DNA of 64,000 nucleotides from Granulicella arctica (GTDB lineage Bacteria > Acidobacteriota > Terriglobia > Terriglobales > Acidobacteriaceae). This document shows positions 55,518 to 63,878 of the stretch, in pieces (the stretch's first letter is position 1; each line of letters begins with the position of its first letter). The notes under the pieces are model-generated. The model worked only from the letters and a program-made list of their open reading frames with translations. It had not been told where the DNA came from and ran no database searches. Location of the stretch: NCBI RefSeq assembly GCF_013410065.1, contig NZ_JACCCW010000002.1, positions 1,550,001 through 1,614,000 on the forward strand. The letters run 5' to 3'. The position numbers and the translations under genes were made by a program.

Positions 55518-56387
55518 ATGATCGCCATGGCTGCCCGCCTCATCATTAACGCAGACGACTTCGGCCTTACCCCAGGTGTCAACCGCGCCATCGCCGAGCT
55601 TCATCGAGCAGGCGTCCTCACCTCAGCTACCCTGATGGCCACCGGTCCTGCCTTCGACGACGCAGTGTCGCTTGCTAAATCTCTTCCCAGGCTCGGCGTT
55701 GGCTGTCATATCGTCCTGACCGATGGTGTCCCTGTCTCATCGCCTGACGAGATCCCGACTCTTCTTGGCTCCGACCGCGTCCACTTCCGGCCTTCGTTGC
55801 TCGACTTCGTCCGCGACCTGCTGCTCGGCAAGATCGACGAAGGGGAGATCGAACGCGAAGCCCTCGCGCAGATTCAGAAGCTCTGGCGCGCAGGCATCAA
55901 TGTGACGCACGTCGATACGCACAAGCACACCCACCTGTTTCCTCGTGTGGCTGGTCCGCTTATCGGGATCATCAGGCGCACATCTTTCGTGGCTATTCGC
56001 AATCCTTTCGAGCCGGAGTTCGCGCGACGCCTGCCGCATACCGGTCTAAAGCGCCGTTTGCAGATCGCTCTGCTCAACGGCTTCAAGACTCGTTTCGAAA
56101 AACTCGCGACGCACACGGCAAGCACAGACGGTACCGTCGGCATCTCCGCTACTGGGAGCCTCAACGCAACGACGCTGCAACAGGTTTTCAGCTCTCTACC
56201 GAATGAAGGTACCTTCGAGCTGGTCTGCCATCCCGGCTACCACGACGCCGATCTCGACCGCGTCACGACACGGCTTCGCACTCACAGAGAGATCGAGCGC
56301 GAGGCGCTGCTCAGTGAAGTGCCGAAAATCTTATCCATCCCTCAGCCTCCCGAACTCATCCACTATGGGAGCCTCACAGCGAAGTGA
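55518..56387 (+). CDS. HpnK/ChbG (YdjC) family carbohydrate deacetylase
   Basis: A 289-residue (or 286 from ATG 55527) metal-dependent deacetylase. Motifs: LIINADDFGLTPGVNRAIAE (metal-binding DD), LGVGCHIVLTDGVPVSSPDE, HVDTHKHTHLFPRVAGPLIG (second His cluster) and ELVCHPGYHDADLDRVTTRL. HpnK members are linked to hopanoid tailoring; ChbG members deacetylate chitooligosaccharides. Here it is 25 bp upstream of bshA in the same direction, suggesting an operon and possibly deacetylation of GlcNAc-malate. Confidence 0.88.
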   Translation: MIAMAARLIINADDFGLTPGVNRAIAELHRAGVLTSATLMATGPAFDDAVSLAKSLPRLGVGCHIVLTDGVPVSSPDEIPTLLGSDRVHFRPSLLDFVRDLLLGKIDEGEIEREALAQIQKLWRAGINVTHVDTHKHTHLFPRVAGPLIGIIRRTSFVAIRNPFEPEFARRLPHTGLKRRLQIALLNGFKTRFEKLATHTASTDGTVGISATGSLNATTLQQVFSSLPNEGTFELVCHPGYHDADLDRVTTRLRTHREIEREALLSEVPKILSIPQPPELIHYGSLTAK

Positions 56388-56412
56388 CGCAGAGCAGGAG
56401 CAACGGACACCC

Positions 56413-57561
56413 ATGAAGATCGGAATCACCTGTTATCCCACGTACGGCGGCTCCGGCGTCGTTGCCACGGAGCTCGGCATCGAGCTCGCCGCACGCGGTC
56501 ACGACATTCACTTCATCACCTCATCGCAACCCTTCCGGCTCACCGGGCGCGAGTCGAACATCCACTTCCATGAGGTCTCGGTCTCGAACTATCCCCTGTT
56601 CGAATACCCTCCCTACGATCTCGCGCTCGCAACGCGCATGGCCGAGGTCGCGGAGTTCTACTCGCTCGATCTGCTCCACGTCCACTACGCTATTCCGCAC
56701 TCCGTCAGCGCTTTGCTTGCCCGTCAGATGCTCGTCGCCCGCGGACGCACCCTGCCCTTCATCACCACCCTCCACGGGACAGACATCACCCTCGTCGGTC
56801 TCGACCGCTCCTACCTTCCCATCACCAAGTTCGCCATCGAACAATCCGACGGTGTTACCAGCATCTCCAGCTATCTGCGCGACCGCACCCGGGAAGCCTT
56901 CAACGTCTCGTCCGAGATCGAGGTCATCCGCAACTTCGTCAACTGCGATGTCTACAGTCCCGACGCCGCAAAGATCGCCGCCATGCGTCCGCGCTTTGCA
57001 GCTTCGGAAGAAAAGCTCCTGGCCCATCTCTCGAACTTCCGTCCGGTCAAACGCGTCACCGATGTCGTCGAGGTCTTTGCACGCGTCTCCCATGCCATGC
57101 CTGCCCGCCTGATGCTCATCGGCGATGGTCCGGATCGCTCCGCCGCTGAGTACCTTGCGCATCGTCTCGGTGTCCGTGACCGCATCCACTTTCTCGGCAA
57201 GCAGGAGAACGTCAACGACCTGCTCCCGCTCGCTGACCTGATGATCATGCCCTCGGAGATGGAGTCCTTCGGGCTCGCAGCGCTTGAGGCTATGGCCTGC
57301 GGTGTCCCGGCAATTGCCACACGTGTCGGCGGCGTACCTGAGCTGATCGACGATCAGATCAACGGCCTGCTCTTTCCGATCGGCGACGTCGAAGCCATGG
57401 CGACGGCAGCCATCGACCTGCTCCACGACGAACCCCGCCTCAGCACCATGGCCGCAGCAGCTCGCAAGACCGCACAGGACCGCTTCTGCGCTAGTCGCAT
57501 CATTCCGCTCTACGAGGATTACTATCAGCGCGTCATCGACCGCACCAGCACCCACCCCTGA
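56413..57561 (+). CDS. bshA: N-acetyl-alpha-D-glucosaminyl L-malate synthase
   Basis: A 382-residue GT4 enzyme catalysing the first step of bacillithiol synthesis, UDP-GlcNAc plus malate. It opens MKIGITCYPTYGGSGVVATE followed by LGIELAARGHDIHFITSSQP, and continues HVHYAIPHSVSALLARQMLV, TLHGTDITLVGLDRSYLPIT, SNFRPVKRVTDVVEVFARVS and PSEMESFGLAALEAMACGVP, an almost perfect BshA pattern. Start ATG 56413; the longer frame to 56203 overlaps the deacetylase. BshB and BshC are not within the window unless the upstream deacetylase serves as BshB. Confidence 0.94.
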   Translation: MKIGITCYPTYGGSGVVATELGIELAARGHDIHFITSSQPFRLTGRESNIHFHEVSVSNYPLFEYPPYDLALATRMAEVAEFYSLDLLHVHYAIPHSVSALLARQMLVARGRTLPFITTLHGTDITLVGLDRSYLPITKFAIEQSDGVTSISSYLRDRTREAFNVSSEIEVIRNFVNCDVYSPDAAKIAAMRPRFAASEEKLLAHLSNFRPVKRVTDVVEVFARVSHAMPARLMLIGDGPDRSAAEYLAHRLGVRDRIHFLGKQENVNDLLPLADLMIMPSEMESFGLAALEAMACGVPAIATRVGGVPELIDDQINGLLFPIGDVEAMATAAIDLLHDEPRLSTMAAAARKTAQDRFCASRIIPLYEDYYQRVIDRTSTHP

Positions 57562-57697
57562 GCATTCAGCCCACTCCAACGTGCTGAATCGCCAGGAAAA
57601 TATTCTTTCTCTCTATACAATATCTCCCATCCTCATCCGTTAACCCTTGTAGACCTTCACTCCGGCCGTCGCGAGGGTCAAATACCAGAGGAGCAGG

Positions 57698-58267
57698 ATG
57701 CCCAGTCATGAGCAGACGATCGCCGAACAGGACCTCTTCATTGCAGAGGCATTGAAGCGGGACGAGCCACGGCTGCGAAGTTTTATTCGCAAACGCGTGC
57801 TCGATACGGGCGACGCAGAGGATGTGCTTCAAGACGTCTTCTACGAATTAATCGAAGCTTATCGGATGATGAAGCCGGTGGAGCAGGTGACGGCGTGGCT
57901 GTTCCGCGTCGCACGCAATCGCATCACCGATCTCTTTCGCAGGCAGAAGCCTGTGTCGTTGAGTGACTCCATCGGTGGTGACGAAGAATCGCCGGTGCTT
58001 GAAGATCTCCTGCCCTCGGAGGATGCGGGGCCAGACGCGATCTACGCCCGCAATGTGCTCTTTGAGGCGCTCGACGAAGCGTTGGATGAGCTTCCGGAGA
58101 CGCAACGCGAGGTGTTTATCGCACATGAGTTTTTGGGCCGCAGCTTTAAAGAGTTGTCGGAAGAGACAGGGACGAGCGTCAATACGCTGCTTTCGCGCAA
58201 GCGCTATGCCGTACTCCAGCTGCAACAACGACTGCTGGAGATGGATGAAAGTTTTGGAACGAAATGA
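57698..58267 (+). CDS. ECF-type RNA polymerase sigma factor
   Basis: A 189-residue sigma-70 family protein with region 2 (DAEDVLQDVFYELIEAYRMM, TAWLFRVARNRITDLFRRQK) and region 4 (LDELPETQREVFIAHEFLGR, FKELSEETGTSVNTLLSRKR). Region 3 is absent, as in ECF factors. The start ATG 57698 has AGAGGAG just upstream. It overlaps by 4 nt (ATGA) a small membrane protein; no classical anti-sigma factor is adjacent. Confidence 0.94.
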   Translation: MPSHEQTIAEQDLFIAEALKRDEPRLRSFIRKRVLDTGDAEDVLQDVFYELIEAYRMMKPVEQVTAWLFRVARNRITDLFRRQKPVSLSDSIGGDEESPVLEDLLPSEDAGPDAIYARNVLFEALDEALDELPETQREVFIAHEFLGRSFKELSEETGTSVNTLLSRKRYAVLQLQQRLLEMDESFGTK

Positions 58268-58638
58268 GGATGAAACAAATGAAAAGCTATCGGATTTGGA
58301 AAGTTTTGAAGATGGTGCCCGTCGTCATCATCGCCGTCGGCGTGTTCGGCTTTGTGACGATGCGCTTATGGAACTGGCTCATGCCTGCAATCTTTGATCT
58401 GAAGCCGATCACCTTCGTGCAGGCGCTTGGCTTGCTGCTCTTGGGCAAGATTCTTTTCGGAGGCTTCCACCGTCACTCCGGAGGCCGCAACGGTTGGAAA
58501 CGGCACATGGAGGAACGCTGGGCGCAGATGAGCCCGGAGGAACGTGAACGATTTCGTGCCGGCATGCGCGGTCGCCGCGGTTGCGGATTCGGACCGTTCA
58601 ATGAACCACGTTCCGAGCAGGGTTCGCGCTCAGCATAA
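58264..58638 (+). CDS. Small two-helix membrane protein coupled to the sigma factor
   Basis: A 124-residue protein starting in the ATGA overlap with the sigma gene. Two hydrophobic helices (VLKMVPVVIIAVGVFGFVTM and PITFVQALGLLLLGKILFGG) are followed by a His/Arg-rich basic tail (FHRHSGGRNGWKRHMEERWA, MSPEERERFRAGMRGRRGCG). The MSPEER segment loosely resembles LTxxQ-like helices of periplasmic sensors. It could be an unconventional regulator of the sigma factor, inferred only from translational coupling. Confidence 0.8.
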   Translation: MRMKQMKSYRIWKVLKMVPVVIIAVGVFGFVTMRLWNWLMPAIFDLKPITFVQALGLLLLGKILFGGFHRHSGGRNGWKRHMEERWAQMSPEERERFRAGMRGRRGCGFGPFNEPRSEQGSRSA

Positions 58639-58670
58639 TCGTCCGACATGTCTCGAAGGAGACCACAACG

Positions 58671-59048
58671 ATGCGAGGTCAGGGGCTGATGAGTGAGATA
58701 GAGTTGAAACGCTCGGAAGACTGTACGGAGATATCCCTCCGCGAGAAAGACTCGACAAGAGACACACATGCCGCACAGCAGACAAATCTAACCACGACCA
58801 TGCAGTCGCATTCTGCTCTTTCGACTACGGATGAATGGACGAGGACATCTCACACCACGCGGCCAGCAGTTGCCATCGTTTCACCTCACGACCGCATCTT
58901 CGAACTGGAGTGCGAGAACTTTCGTTTGCGAAAGCTGGTGGTCGAGTTACTGGTTAAAAATCAACACCTTCGCGACGGCTCCAGAACAGAGCACGAGACC
59001 AACCATCACCCTCGCGTCATCGCTCGCACCGCGCTCTCCAACAGATGA
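58671..59048 (+). CDS. Hypothetical protein with a short leucine-zipper-like segment
   Basis: A 125-residue frame (119 from ATG 58689) of polar composition with one helical stretch, RIFELECENFRLRKLVVELL, whose Leu/Val spacing suggests a short coiled coil. No domain is recognised. It follows the sigma factor and membrane protein on the same strand and may belong to that operon. It overlaps the end of the convergent kinase gene by about 43 bp. Existence is likely, not certain. Confidence 0.5.
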   Translation: MRGQGLMSEIELKRSEDCTEISLREKDSTRDTHAAQQTNLTTTMQSHSALSTTDEWTRTSHTTRPAVAIVSPHDRIFELECENFRLRKLVVELLVKNQHLRDGSRTEHETNHHPRVIARTALSNR

Positions 59049-60406
59049 TTAGCTGCTCCAAGCGCCTCTCTTCCGGCCTGCGACCAGTTCTCTGCACCAG
59101 CTTCGAGGATAGGCATCAGCAACGTCACCTTGGTGCCACGTCCGGGGCGGCTGACGATCTCGACTGCAGCCTCTTTGCCGTACAGCACCTCCATCCGCTC
59201 GCGCACGTTCTTCATCCCGATGCCGGTCCCCGGCCGCACCAGCCCGCTCACCGGGGCGGGGCCATTGCTCTCGGGAGCCATGCCCACGCCGTCATCCTCC
59301 ACCTCGACCAATAGTCGTCCGTCCACGACGCGGCTGCGCAGCGTCACCGTGCCACCGCTGATGCGCGGCTCGAGGCCATGCTTGATGCTGTTCTCGATCA
59401 GCGGCTGTAGCAGCATGCTGGGCACGACGATATCCAGCGTCTCCTCGGCGATCTCCTTCACCACCTGGAGCTTCTGTCCGAACCGCACCACCTCAATCCC
59501 AAGATAATCGTCTGTAAAATCGAGCTCCTCGCGGAACGGCACGAACGCCTCACGCTCCTTCAGCAACATGCGCAGAATGCTCGCCAGCTTCACGATCATC
59601 TCGCGAGCCAGCTCCGGCTGTGACCGCACCAGCGATGTGATCGAGTTGAGTGTGTTGAACAAAAAGTGCGGATTGATCTGCCGTTGCAGCGCGTCCAGCC
59701 GCGCCTCCATCAGCAGCCGCCCCTGCTCCTCGAGCTTGCGTTCTGTTCGCATCGCGTTCCAGATCTTCAGCGGAATGCCGACGATGATCGGCGCACAGAA
59801 ACAGATCGCCAGCTCCACCCACCAGTTGCTCGAGTGCAACTCGAAGAAGTGATGCGGGTAGAACCGCGACAGCATGCTCGTGCAGAACTGCATCGCCGTA
59901 ATCAGCAACAGCAGCAGAATCTGTCTGTCCAGACTCGGGTGCCGCAGGTTGCGCGTCACCCAGCGATAGATGCTCAGGTCGATCATCGGCGAAAATGACC
60001 ACACATCCTCGGGGTCGGCGACTCTACTGAATACTCCGGCAACCGCCGCTACAATCAGATTCACCGGCAAGGCCCAATACTCGTGGTGCAGCACGGCAGG
60101 GATCGCCATTGCAGCGCCGCCGCCCATCGCCGCCAGCGGCCCAATCAGCACACCCAGCAGGATCGTCGCCTCAAACGAGATATCCGCCGCCAGAAAGTTC
60201 GGCACCGTCGCCCGTATCCAGACGCCAAGCATGAGCGGAACGCACAGCATTGCAACCAGACTCACCGTCTGCTTCGGCGTCCGGTTCTTGGCAAGCAGCG
60301 CATTTTTGAAGGTCGTCGACCGGCCCAGCGAGGTCGACACCGCCGCCGCCACGCCCAGCTCCACCAGCAGGGTGATAAAGATCAGCTTTGGGTCAGCCTG
60401 TGTCAC
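59006..60406 (-). CDS. LytS-type sensor histidine kinase
   Basis: A 466-residue kinase. Residues 1-215 contain several helices of a 5TM-LYT/MHYT-like sensor (FITLLVELGVAAAVSTSLGR, LLGVLIGPLAAMGGGAAMAI, QILLLLLITAMQFCTSMLSR). A His_kinase domain follows (LQRQINPHFLFNTLNSITSL, with the phospho-His) and an HATPase_c domain (LLQPLIENSIKHGLEPRISG, DDGVGMAPE, GTGIGMKNVRERMEVLYG). No LytTR regulator is adjacent; the pair at the left edge is the nearest, 58 kb away. Confidence 0.93.
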   Translation of the reverse strand: MTQADPKLIFITLLVELGVAAAVSTSLGRSTTFKNALLAKNRTPKQTVSLVAMLCVPLMLGVWIRATVPNFLAADISFEATILLGVLIGPLAAMGGGAAMAIPAVLHHEYWALPVNLIVAAVAGVFSRVADPEDVWSFSPMIDLSIYRWVTRNLRHPSLDRQILLLLLITAMQFCTSMLSRFYPHHFFELHSSNWWVELAICFCAPIIVGIPLKIWNAMRTERKLEEQGRLLMEARLDALQRQINPHFLFNTLNSITSLVRSQPELAREMIVKLASILRMLLKEREAFVPFREELDFTDDYLGIEVVRFGQKLQVVKEIAEETLDIVVPSMLLQPLIENSIKHGLEPRISGGTVTLRSRVVDGRLLVEVEDDGVGMAPESNGPAPVSGLVRPGTGIGMKNVRERMEVLYGKEAAVEIVSRPGRGTKVTLLMPILEAGAENWSQAGREALGAANHLLESAVRAMTRG

Positions 60407-60490
60407 ACCACTACTCTAATCCCAATCCCGCGCACCCCACTGCATCGAACCGCTGCTCGCACGAATCCAATGGTTGTGAGCTCCGAACCG

Positions 60491-60502
60491 TATAATCGCT
60501 TT
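60491..60502 (+). promoter_or_regulatory. Consensus -10 box of ribA, probable leaderless start
   Basis: TATAAT at 60491-60496 lies 6 nt before the ribA ATG (60503), which places the expected transcription start on or next to the A of ATG. No Shine-Dalgarno is present. A convincing -35 is not seen; the spacing fits a leaderless mRNA. Confidence 0.6.
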
Positions 60503-61141
60503 ATGCCGTTTGTAAGCGTACGCCAGGTCGCCGACGCCGACTTCCCCAGCCGCTGGGGACACTTCCGGATTCTCGGTTTCGAGGGCCTCGTCACCAACCC
60601 TGAGCCCTGTAACGACGATCAGCCCGCGCCCGCCAGCCGCACTGAGTCGGCCGTCGCCCTTGTCATGGGCGATATCCACGCCGCGCCGCCCATCATCCGC
60701 ATCCATTCGCAGTGCCTCACCGGCGACGTCTTCCACTCGCTCCGCTGCGACTGCCGCCAGCAGCTCGAGCTCGCCCTCGGCCTCATCTCCGAGGCTGGAA
60801 CCGGCATCCTGCTCTACGAGCAACAGGAAGGCCGCGGCATCGGCCTGATGGCCAAGCTCCGCGCCTACGAGCTACAGGACCAGGGCCGCGACACCATCGA
60901 GGCCAATCTCGAGCTGGGCTATAAGGCCGACTGCCGTTTGTATGAGCTGCCCGCAGCCATCCTCAAGCTGCTCGGCCTGGACGCCGTCCGCCTCATCACC
61001 AACAATCCCGAGAAGGTCGAAGCGCTCGAGCTTGCCGGAATCAAGGTCATCGAGCGCATCTCCGCAGAAGTGCCGAGCGAACCGACCAATGAGCGTTACC
61101 TCGAGACCAAGCGCGAAAAGATGGGCCACCTCGTCAGCTGA
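60503..61141 (+). CDS. ribA: GTP cyclohydrolase II
   Basis: A 212-residue enzyme that opens the imidazole ring of GTP in riboflavin synthesis. Zn ligands lie in IHSQCLTGDVFHSLRCDCRQ (three Cys), then LLYEQQEGRGIGLMAKLRAY and the pyrophosphate-binding/catalytic region LGYKADCRLYELPAAILKLL and RLITNNPEKVEALELAGI. It is free-standing and not fused to RibB. The long frame upstream to 60083 is the complement of the kinase gene and is rejected. Confidence 0.95.
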   Translation: MPFVSVRQVADADFPSRWGHFRILGFEGLVTNPEPCNDDQPAPASRTESAVALVMGDIHAAPPIIRIHSQCLTGDVFHSLRCDCRQQLELALGLISEAGTGILLYEQQEGRGIGLMAKLRAYELQDQGRDTIEANLELGYKADCRLYELPAAILKLLGLDAVRLITNNPEKVEALELAGIKVIERISAEVPSEPTNERYLETKREKMGHLVS

Positions 61142-61192
61142 CCAAAACTAGCGGCCAAGACTGGCCCATCCGGTGTTGTCCTCTATTTCCGC

Positions 61193-62176
61193 CTACTCCG
61201 ATCCGCTCTTCATGAACCGGTCCACGTTAGTCTGATCCACCAGGGCTGTTCCCGTATCGATGAACACGGGATAAGGCGAGTGGGGGTCCGATCCGTAGTC
61301 CGTGCCAAAGTGCTGCGGCAGGGCGTGGTGAATCTCCGCAAGCTGCTTCAATCCCACATAGCCCATCGTGTAGGGACGCTGTGAGATCGTCGAATCGATC
61401 TCACCCAGGTTGACCAGCTTCAGGGTGTCGGCGTCCACATCCATCGCGATCAGCGTACGGTCGGTCGCGCTGACGCGCCGCAACACATCAGCGATCCCCT
61501 TGCCCGAGGTGGACTCGAGGCTGACGAACGCATCGATCTTATCCGCTCCCGTCTTCGCCACCAGCCTCTGCGCTTCGTCGAACGCAGAGCCGGCGTCGCC
61601 CTTGACGTTGAAGACCTCCACGACCTTGATGTCCGGATGGCTCGAAAGGACATCCTTATACCCCTTCAACCGCTCATCCAGATTTGGTTGACCCGGCATC
61701 GAGAAAAAGGCGACGTTGCCCTTGCCATTCAGTTTAAAGACCAGTCGCGCTCCTCCAAGCCGCCCGGCTTCGAGGTTGTTGGTGCCGACAAACATCAGCC
61801 GGTTGCTCCCCGGTGCATCCGAATCCATCGTGATGACCGGAATCCCGGCCGCGATCGCGGTGTTGATCTCCGCCGTCATCAGCGTCGCATCCGCTACAGA
61901 GATCAAAATGCCGGAAGGCTTTGCCGCCACTGCCTTCTCGAACGCCGCCTCCTCCGCCTGCGGGTCGAAGGTATCCGGCCCATCCAACCGCGCCGTTACG
62001 CCAATGTCGGCAGCCGCCTTTACAAAGCCATCGTTCGCCGTCTTCCAGTAGTTGAGCTTGAGGTTGTTCGAAATCAGGTAGTAGGTCTCAGACTTGCTGT
62101 AACGTTGGCACCCGGTGCTTGCCAACAGACCTGCTCCAATCGCCAGCAGGGCAAGACTCATTTTGCAATTACGCAT
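61193..62176 (-). CDS. Sugar ABC transporter substrate-binding lipoprotein
   Basis: A 327-residue periplasmic binding protein of the LacI/RbsB class starting at ATG 62176. The lipobox is LLASTGCQR (Cys23). The body carries YYLISNNLKLNYWKTANDGF, GPDTFDPQAEEAAFEKAVAA, GILISVADATLMTAEINTAI, TMDSDAPGSNRLMFVGTNNL and IAMDVDADTLKLVNLGEIDS. Permease and ATPase genes are not adjacent. The longer frame to 62329 has no signal peptide and is rejected. Confidence 0.88.
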   Translation of the reverse strand: MRNCKMSLALLAIGAGLLASTGCQRYSKSETYYLISNNLKLNYWKTANDGFVKAAADIGVTARLDGPDTFDPQAEEAAFEKAVAAKPSGILISVADATLMTAEINTAIAAGIPVITMDSDAPGSNRLMFVGTNNLEAGRLGGARLVFKLNGKGNVAFFSMPGQPNLDERLKGYKDVLSSHPDIKVVEVFNVKGDAGSAFDEAQRLVAKTGADKIDAFVSLESTSGKGIADVLRRVSATDRTLIAMDVDADTLKLVNLGEIDSTISQRPYTMGYVGLKQLAEIHHALPQHFGTDYGSDPHSPYPVFIDTGTALVDQTNVDRFMKSGSE

Positions 62177-62361
62177 GGCAGTCCCCTTTCCGGATCGTTC
62201 TAGCCGCCTACAGGCTGCACTCAAATCGGAAGGAACGGCATACAACCATGAAATAGCCGCTGCGAACCGCAGTCCTGCGACGCGTGCCGATTCTACTCCT
62301 GCTGAAGAACAAGCGAGCAGAGAAATCAATCATTCTGCATAAGCATCGTAACCAAGCGGCT

Positions 62362-62904
62362 TCACACGTATGCGTCGATGGCCGTTTCGCGCAGTGCGTG
62401 AACGACTTTCGCAGTCGTCACGGCCTGTCCCGCGTGCCGCTGCGTATGCTCCGCGCAGTGCACTAGCAAGCCACCGACTGTGCTCGGCAACATCGCTCGC
62501 CCCACGGCGCGTGGCTCCTCATAGCTTCCCAACGTAATCTGCCGCACTCGCCTCGCCGCCTCGCCTAGTCCGGCACGCACCTCGGCGATCACCTCCGCGG
62601 CTTCCGCTCCCGGAGCCAGTTCACTCCGTAGCGCATCCATCTGGGCTCCGGAGAGCTGTCGGCTCTCCGCATACGTCAGCAACCTGTCCAAACTACGAGC
62701 GATATGCCGCAGATGAAACGCCACCGGAGCCAGTCCAAACGGACGAGCGTTCATCTCTGCATCCGTCAACAACCCGCACCAGCGCGCGACATCCTCCTCT
62801 GCCAACTCCAGCGCATGCAGCACCTGCCGCCGCACCGCATCGACCTCCGCCAGCGTTCCTCGCAACCACGGCTCTACTCCCTGGCTTATGCCCTGGCCCA
62901 TCAC
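62362..62904 (-). CDS. DinB-family protein
   Basis: A 180-residue four-helix-bundle protein of the DinB/YfiT-like superfamily. The three metal-ligand positions appear as LVLHALELAEEDVARWCG-type first helix and FHLRHIARSLDRLLTY, then LVHCAEHTQRHAGQAVTTAK with the His pair. Function unknown; some members are metal-dependent thiol-handling enzymes (as in bacillithiol biology), of interest because bshA is in the window. It begins at ATG 62901 (TGATG overlap with the upstream gene's stop) or GTG 62904, so it is translationally coupled to the betaine-type binding protein. Confidence 0.8.
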   Translation of the reverse strand: MMGQGISQGVEPWLRGTLAEVDAVRRQVLHALELAEEDVARWCGLLTDAEMNARPFGLAPVAFHLRHIARSLDRLLTYAESRQLSGAQMDALRSELAPGAEAAEVIAEVRAGLGEAARRVRQITLGSYEEPRAVGRAMLPSTVGGLLVHCAEHTQRHAGQAVTTAKVVHALRETAIDAYV

Positions 62905-63878
62905 AGCCCTCGCTTCCCGCGAAACTCCCGCACGACATCTCCTACATCACGATGCTGGCCGTCGACCGCATCGTTCATAGCGCGGATGTCATCCGCCGTC
63001 ACCTTACCTGCCAATCTGTCTTCCGCGATCCTGATCCCTGGATGCCGCTGCAACGAATCGTCACGAAACAGCGGCACCGCCTCATACGGCGGAAAGTAGT
63101 GCCGGTCGTCCTCCAACACCACGAACCCCAGTGCCCGGATCGGGCCGTCGGTCGAGTTTCCCGCCACCATGTCCACCTGCTTCTCCGCAAGCACCCGATA
63201 CAGCAACCCAAGGTCCATCACGCGCGGCGGCGCGGCAAACATCAACCCATACGCAGCCTCCAGCCCCTTCAAGCCATCGGGCCGCTCCTCAAACTCATAC
63301 CCTACTCCCAACCGCCATGCCAAGCGAAGGGCTGGGTGCCCCACATCTCGCCCCTGAGATGTGGGGTCCAACATCCCCGCCACATCCGAGATCGTCTTCA
63401 GCCCCAGACGCCTGGCGTCGTCCCCGCGAACCACCATCGCAAAGGTGTCCTCGAAGCCGAGCGGAGGGCCTGCGCTCACCTGATATTTGCTTGCATACAA
63501 GTCGCTTACTCGCCGCAGTACCGTCGCCGCATCTCTCTGGCCAACCTGTGGCAACGGCTGTTTCAAGATCGCCGTCAGCGCCGTGCCCGTGTACTCCGCA
63601 TAGCCGTCGATTCGCCCGCTCACCAGCGCCTGCTGGCAGATGTAGCTCCCGGCAAGGTAGAAACGCCGGTCTACCCGCTCGCCGGTCACCGCCTCGATCT
63701 CCTGTGCCAGCAGCTCACCCAGCACCACCTGCTCAGTGAAGTTCTTCGCGCCGATAGTGATCCGCGAAGATCGCGGCGGAGCACACGCAAGGCAGAGAAG
63801 CAGAAGCGAGCTAGCTGGCAAGTTAGCGAGCCAGCGAGTCGGCAGCCAACTCGCTGACTTGCTGACTCGCTGCCTCAC
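62901..63878 (-). CDS. Glycine betaine/quaternary amine ABC transporter binding protein
   Basis: A 325-residue OpuAC-type binding protein starting at GTG 63878, which overlaps the stop of the upstream permease (GTGA). The N-terminus contains the hydrophobic LANLPASSLLLLCLACAPPR with a lipobox-like LAC. The fold is shown by ITIGAKNFTEQVVLGELLAQ, AGSYICQQALVSGRIDGYAE, YTGTALTAIL and DMVAGNSTDGPIRALGFVVL. It probably binds compatible solutes or choline for osmoprotection, with the permease at the right edge. Confidence 0.9.
   Translation of the reverse strand: MRQRVSKSASWLPTRWLANLPASSLLLLCLACAPPRSSRITIGAKNFTEQVVLGELLAQEIEAVTGERVDRRFYLAGSYICQQALVSGRIDGYAEYTGTALTAILKQPLPQVGQRDAATVLRRVSDLYASKYQVSAGPPLGFEDTFAMVVRGDDARRLGLKTISDVAGMLDPTSQGRDVGHPALRLAWRLGVGYEFEERPDGLKGLEAAYGLMFAAPPRVMDLGLLYRVLAEKQVDMVAGNSTDGPIRALGFVVLEDDRHYFPPYEAVPLFRDDSLQRHPGIRIAEDRLAGKVTADDIRAMNDAVDGQHRDVGDVVREFRGKRGL
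63805..63873. repeat. Short-period inverted repeat array within a signal-peptide region
   Basis: The stretch consists of variants of GCGAGTCAGC and its complement (CAGCGAGTCGGC, CTCGCTGACTTGCTGACTCG), forming an imperfect long hairpin that encodes the first 25 residues of the binding protein. A repeat within the coding start suggests insertion of, or replacement by, a repetitive element. Confidence 0.6.

Noticed and set aside
60407..60502. FMN riboswitch before ribA
   Set aside because: Only 96 bp, no FMN-box sequences, and the promoter sits at the start codon.
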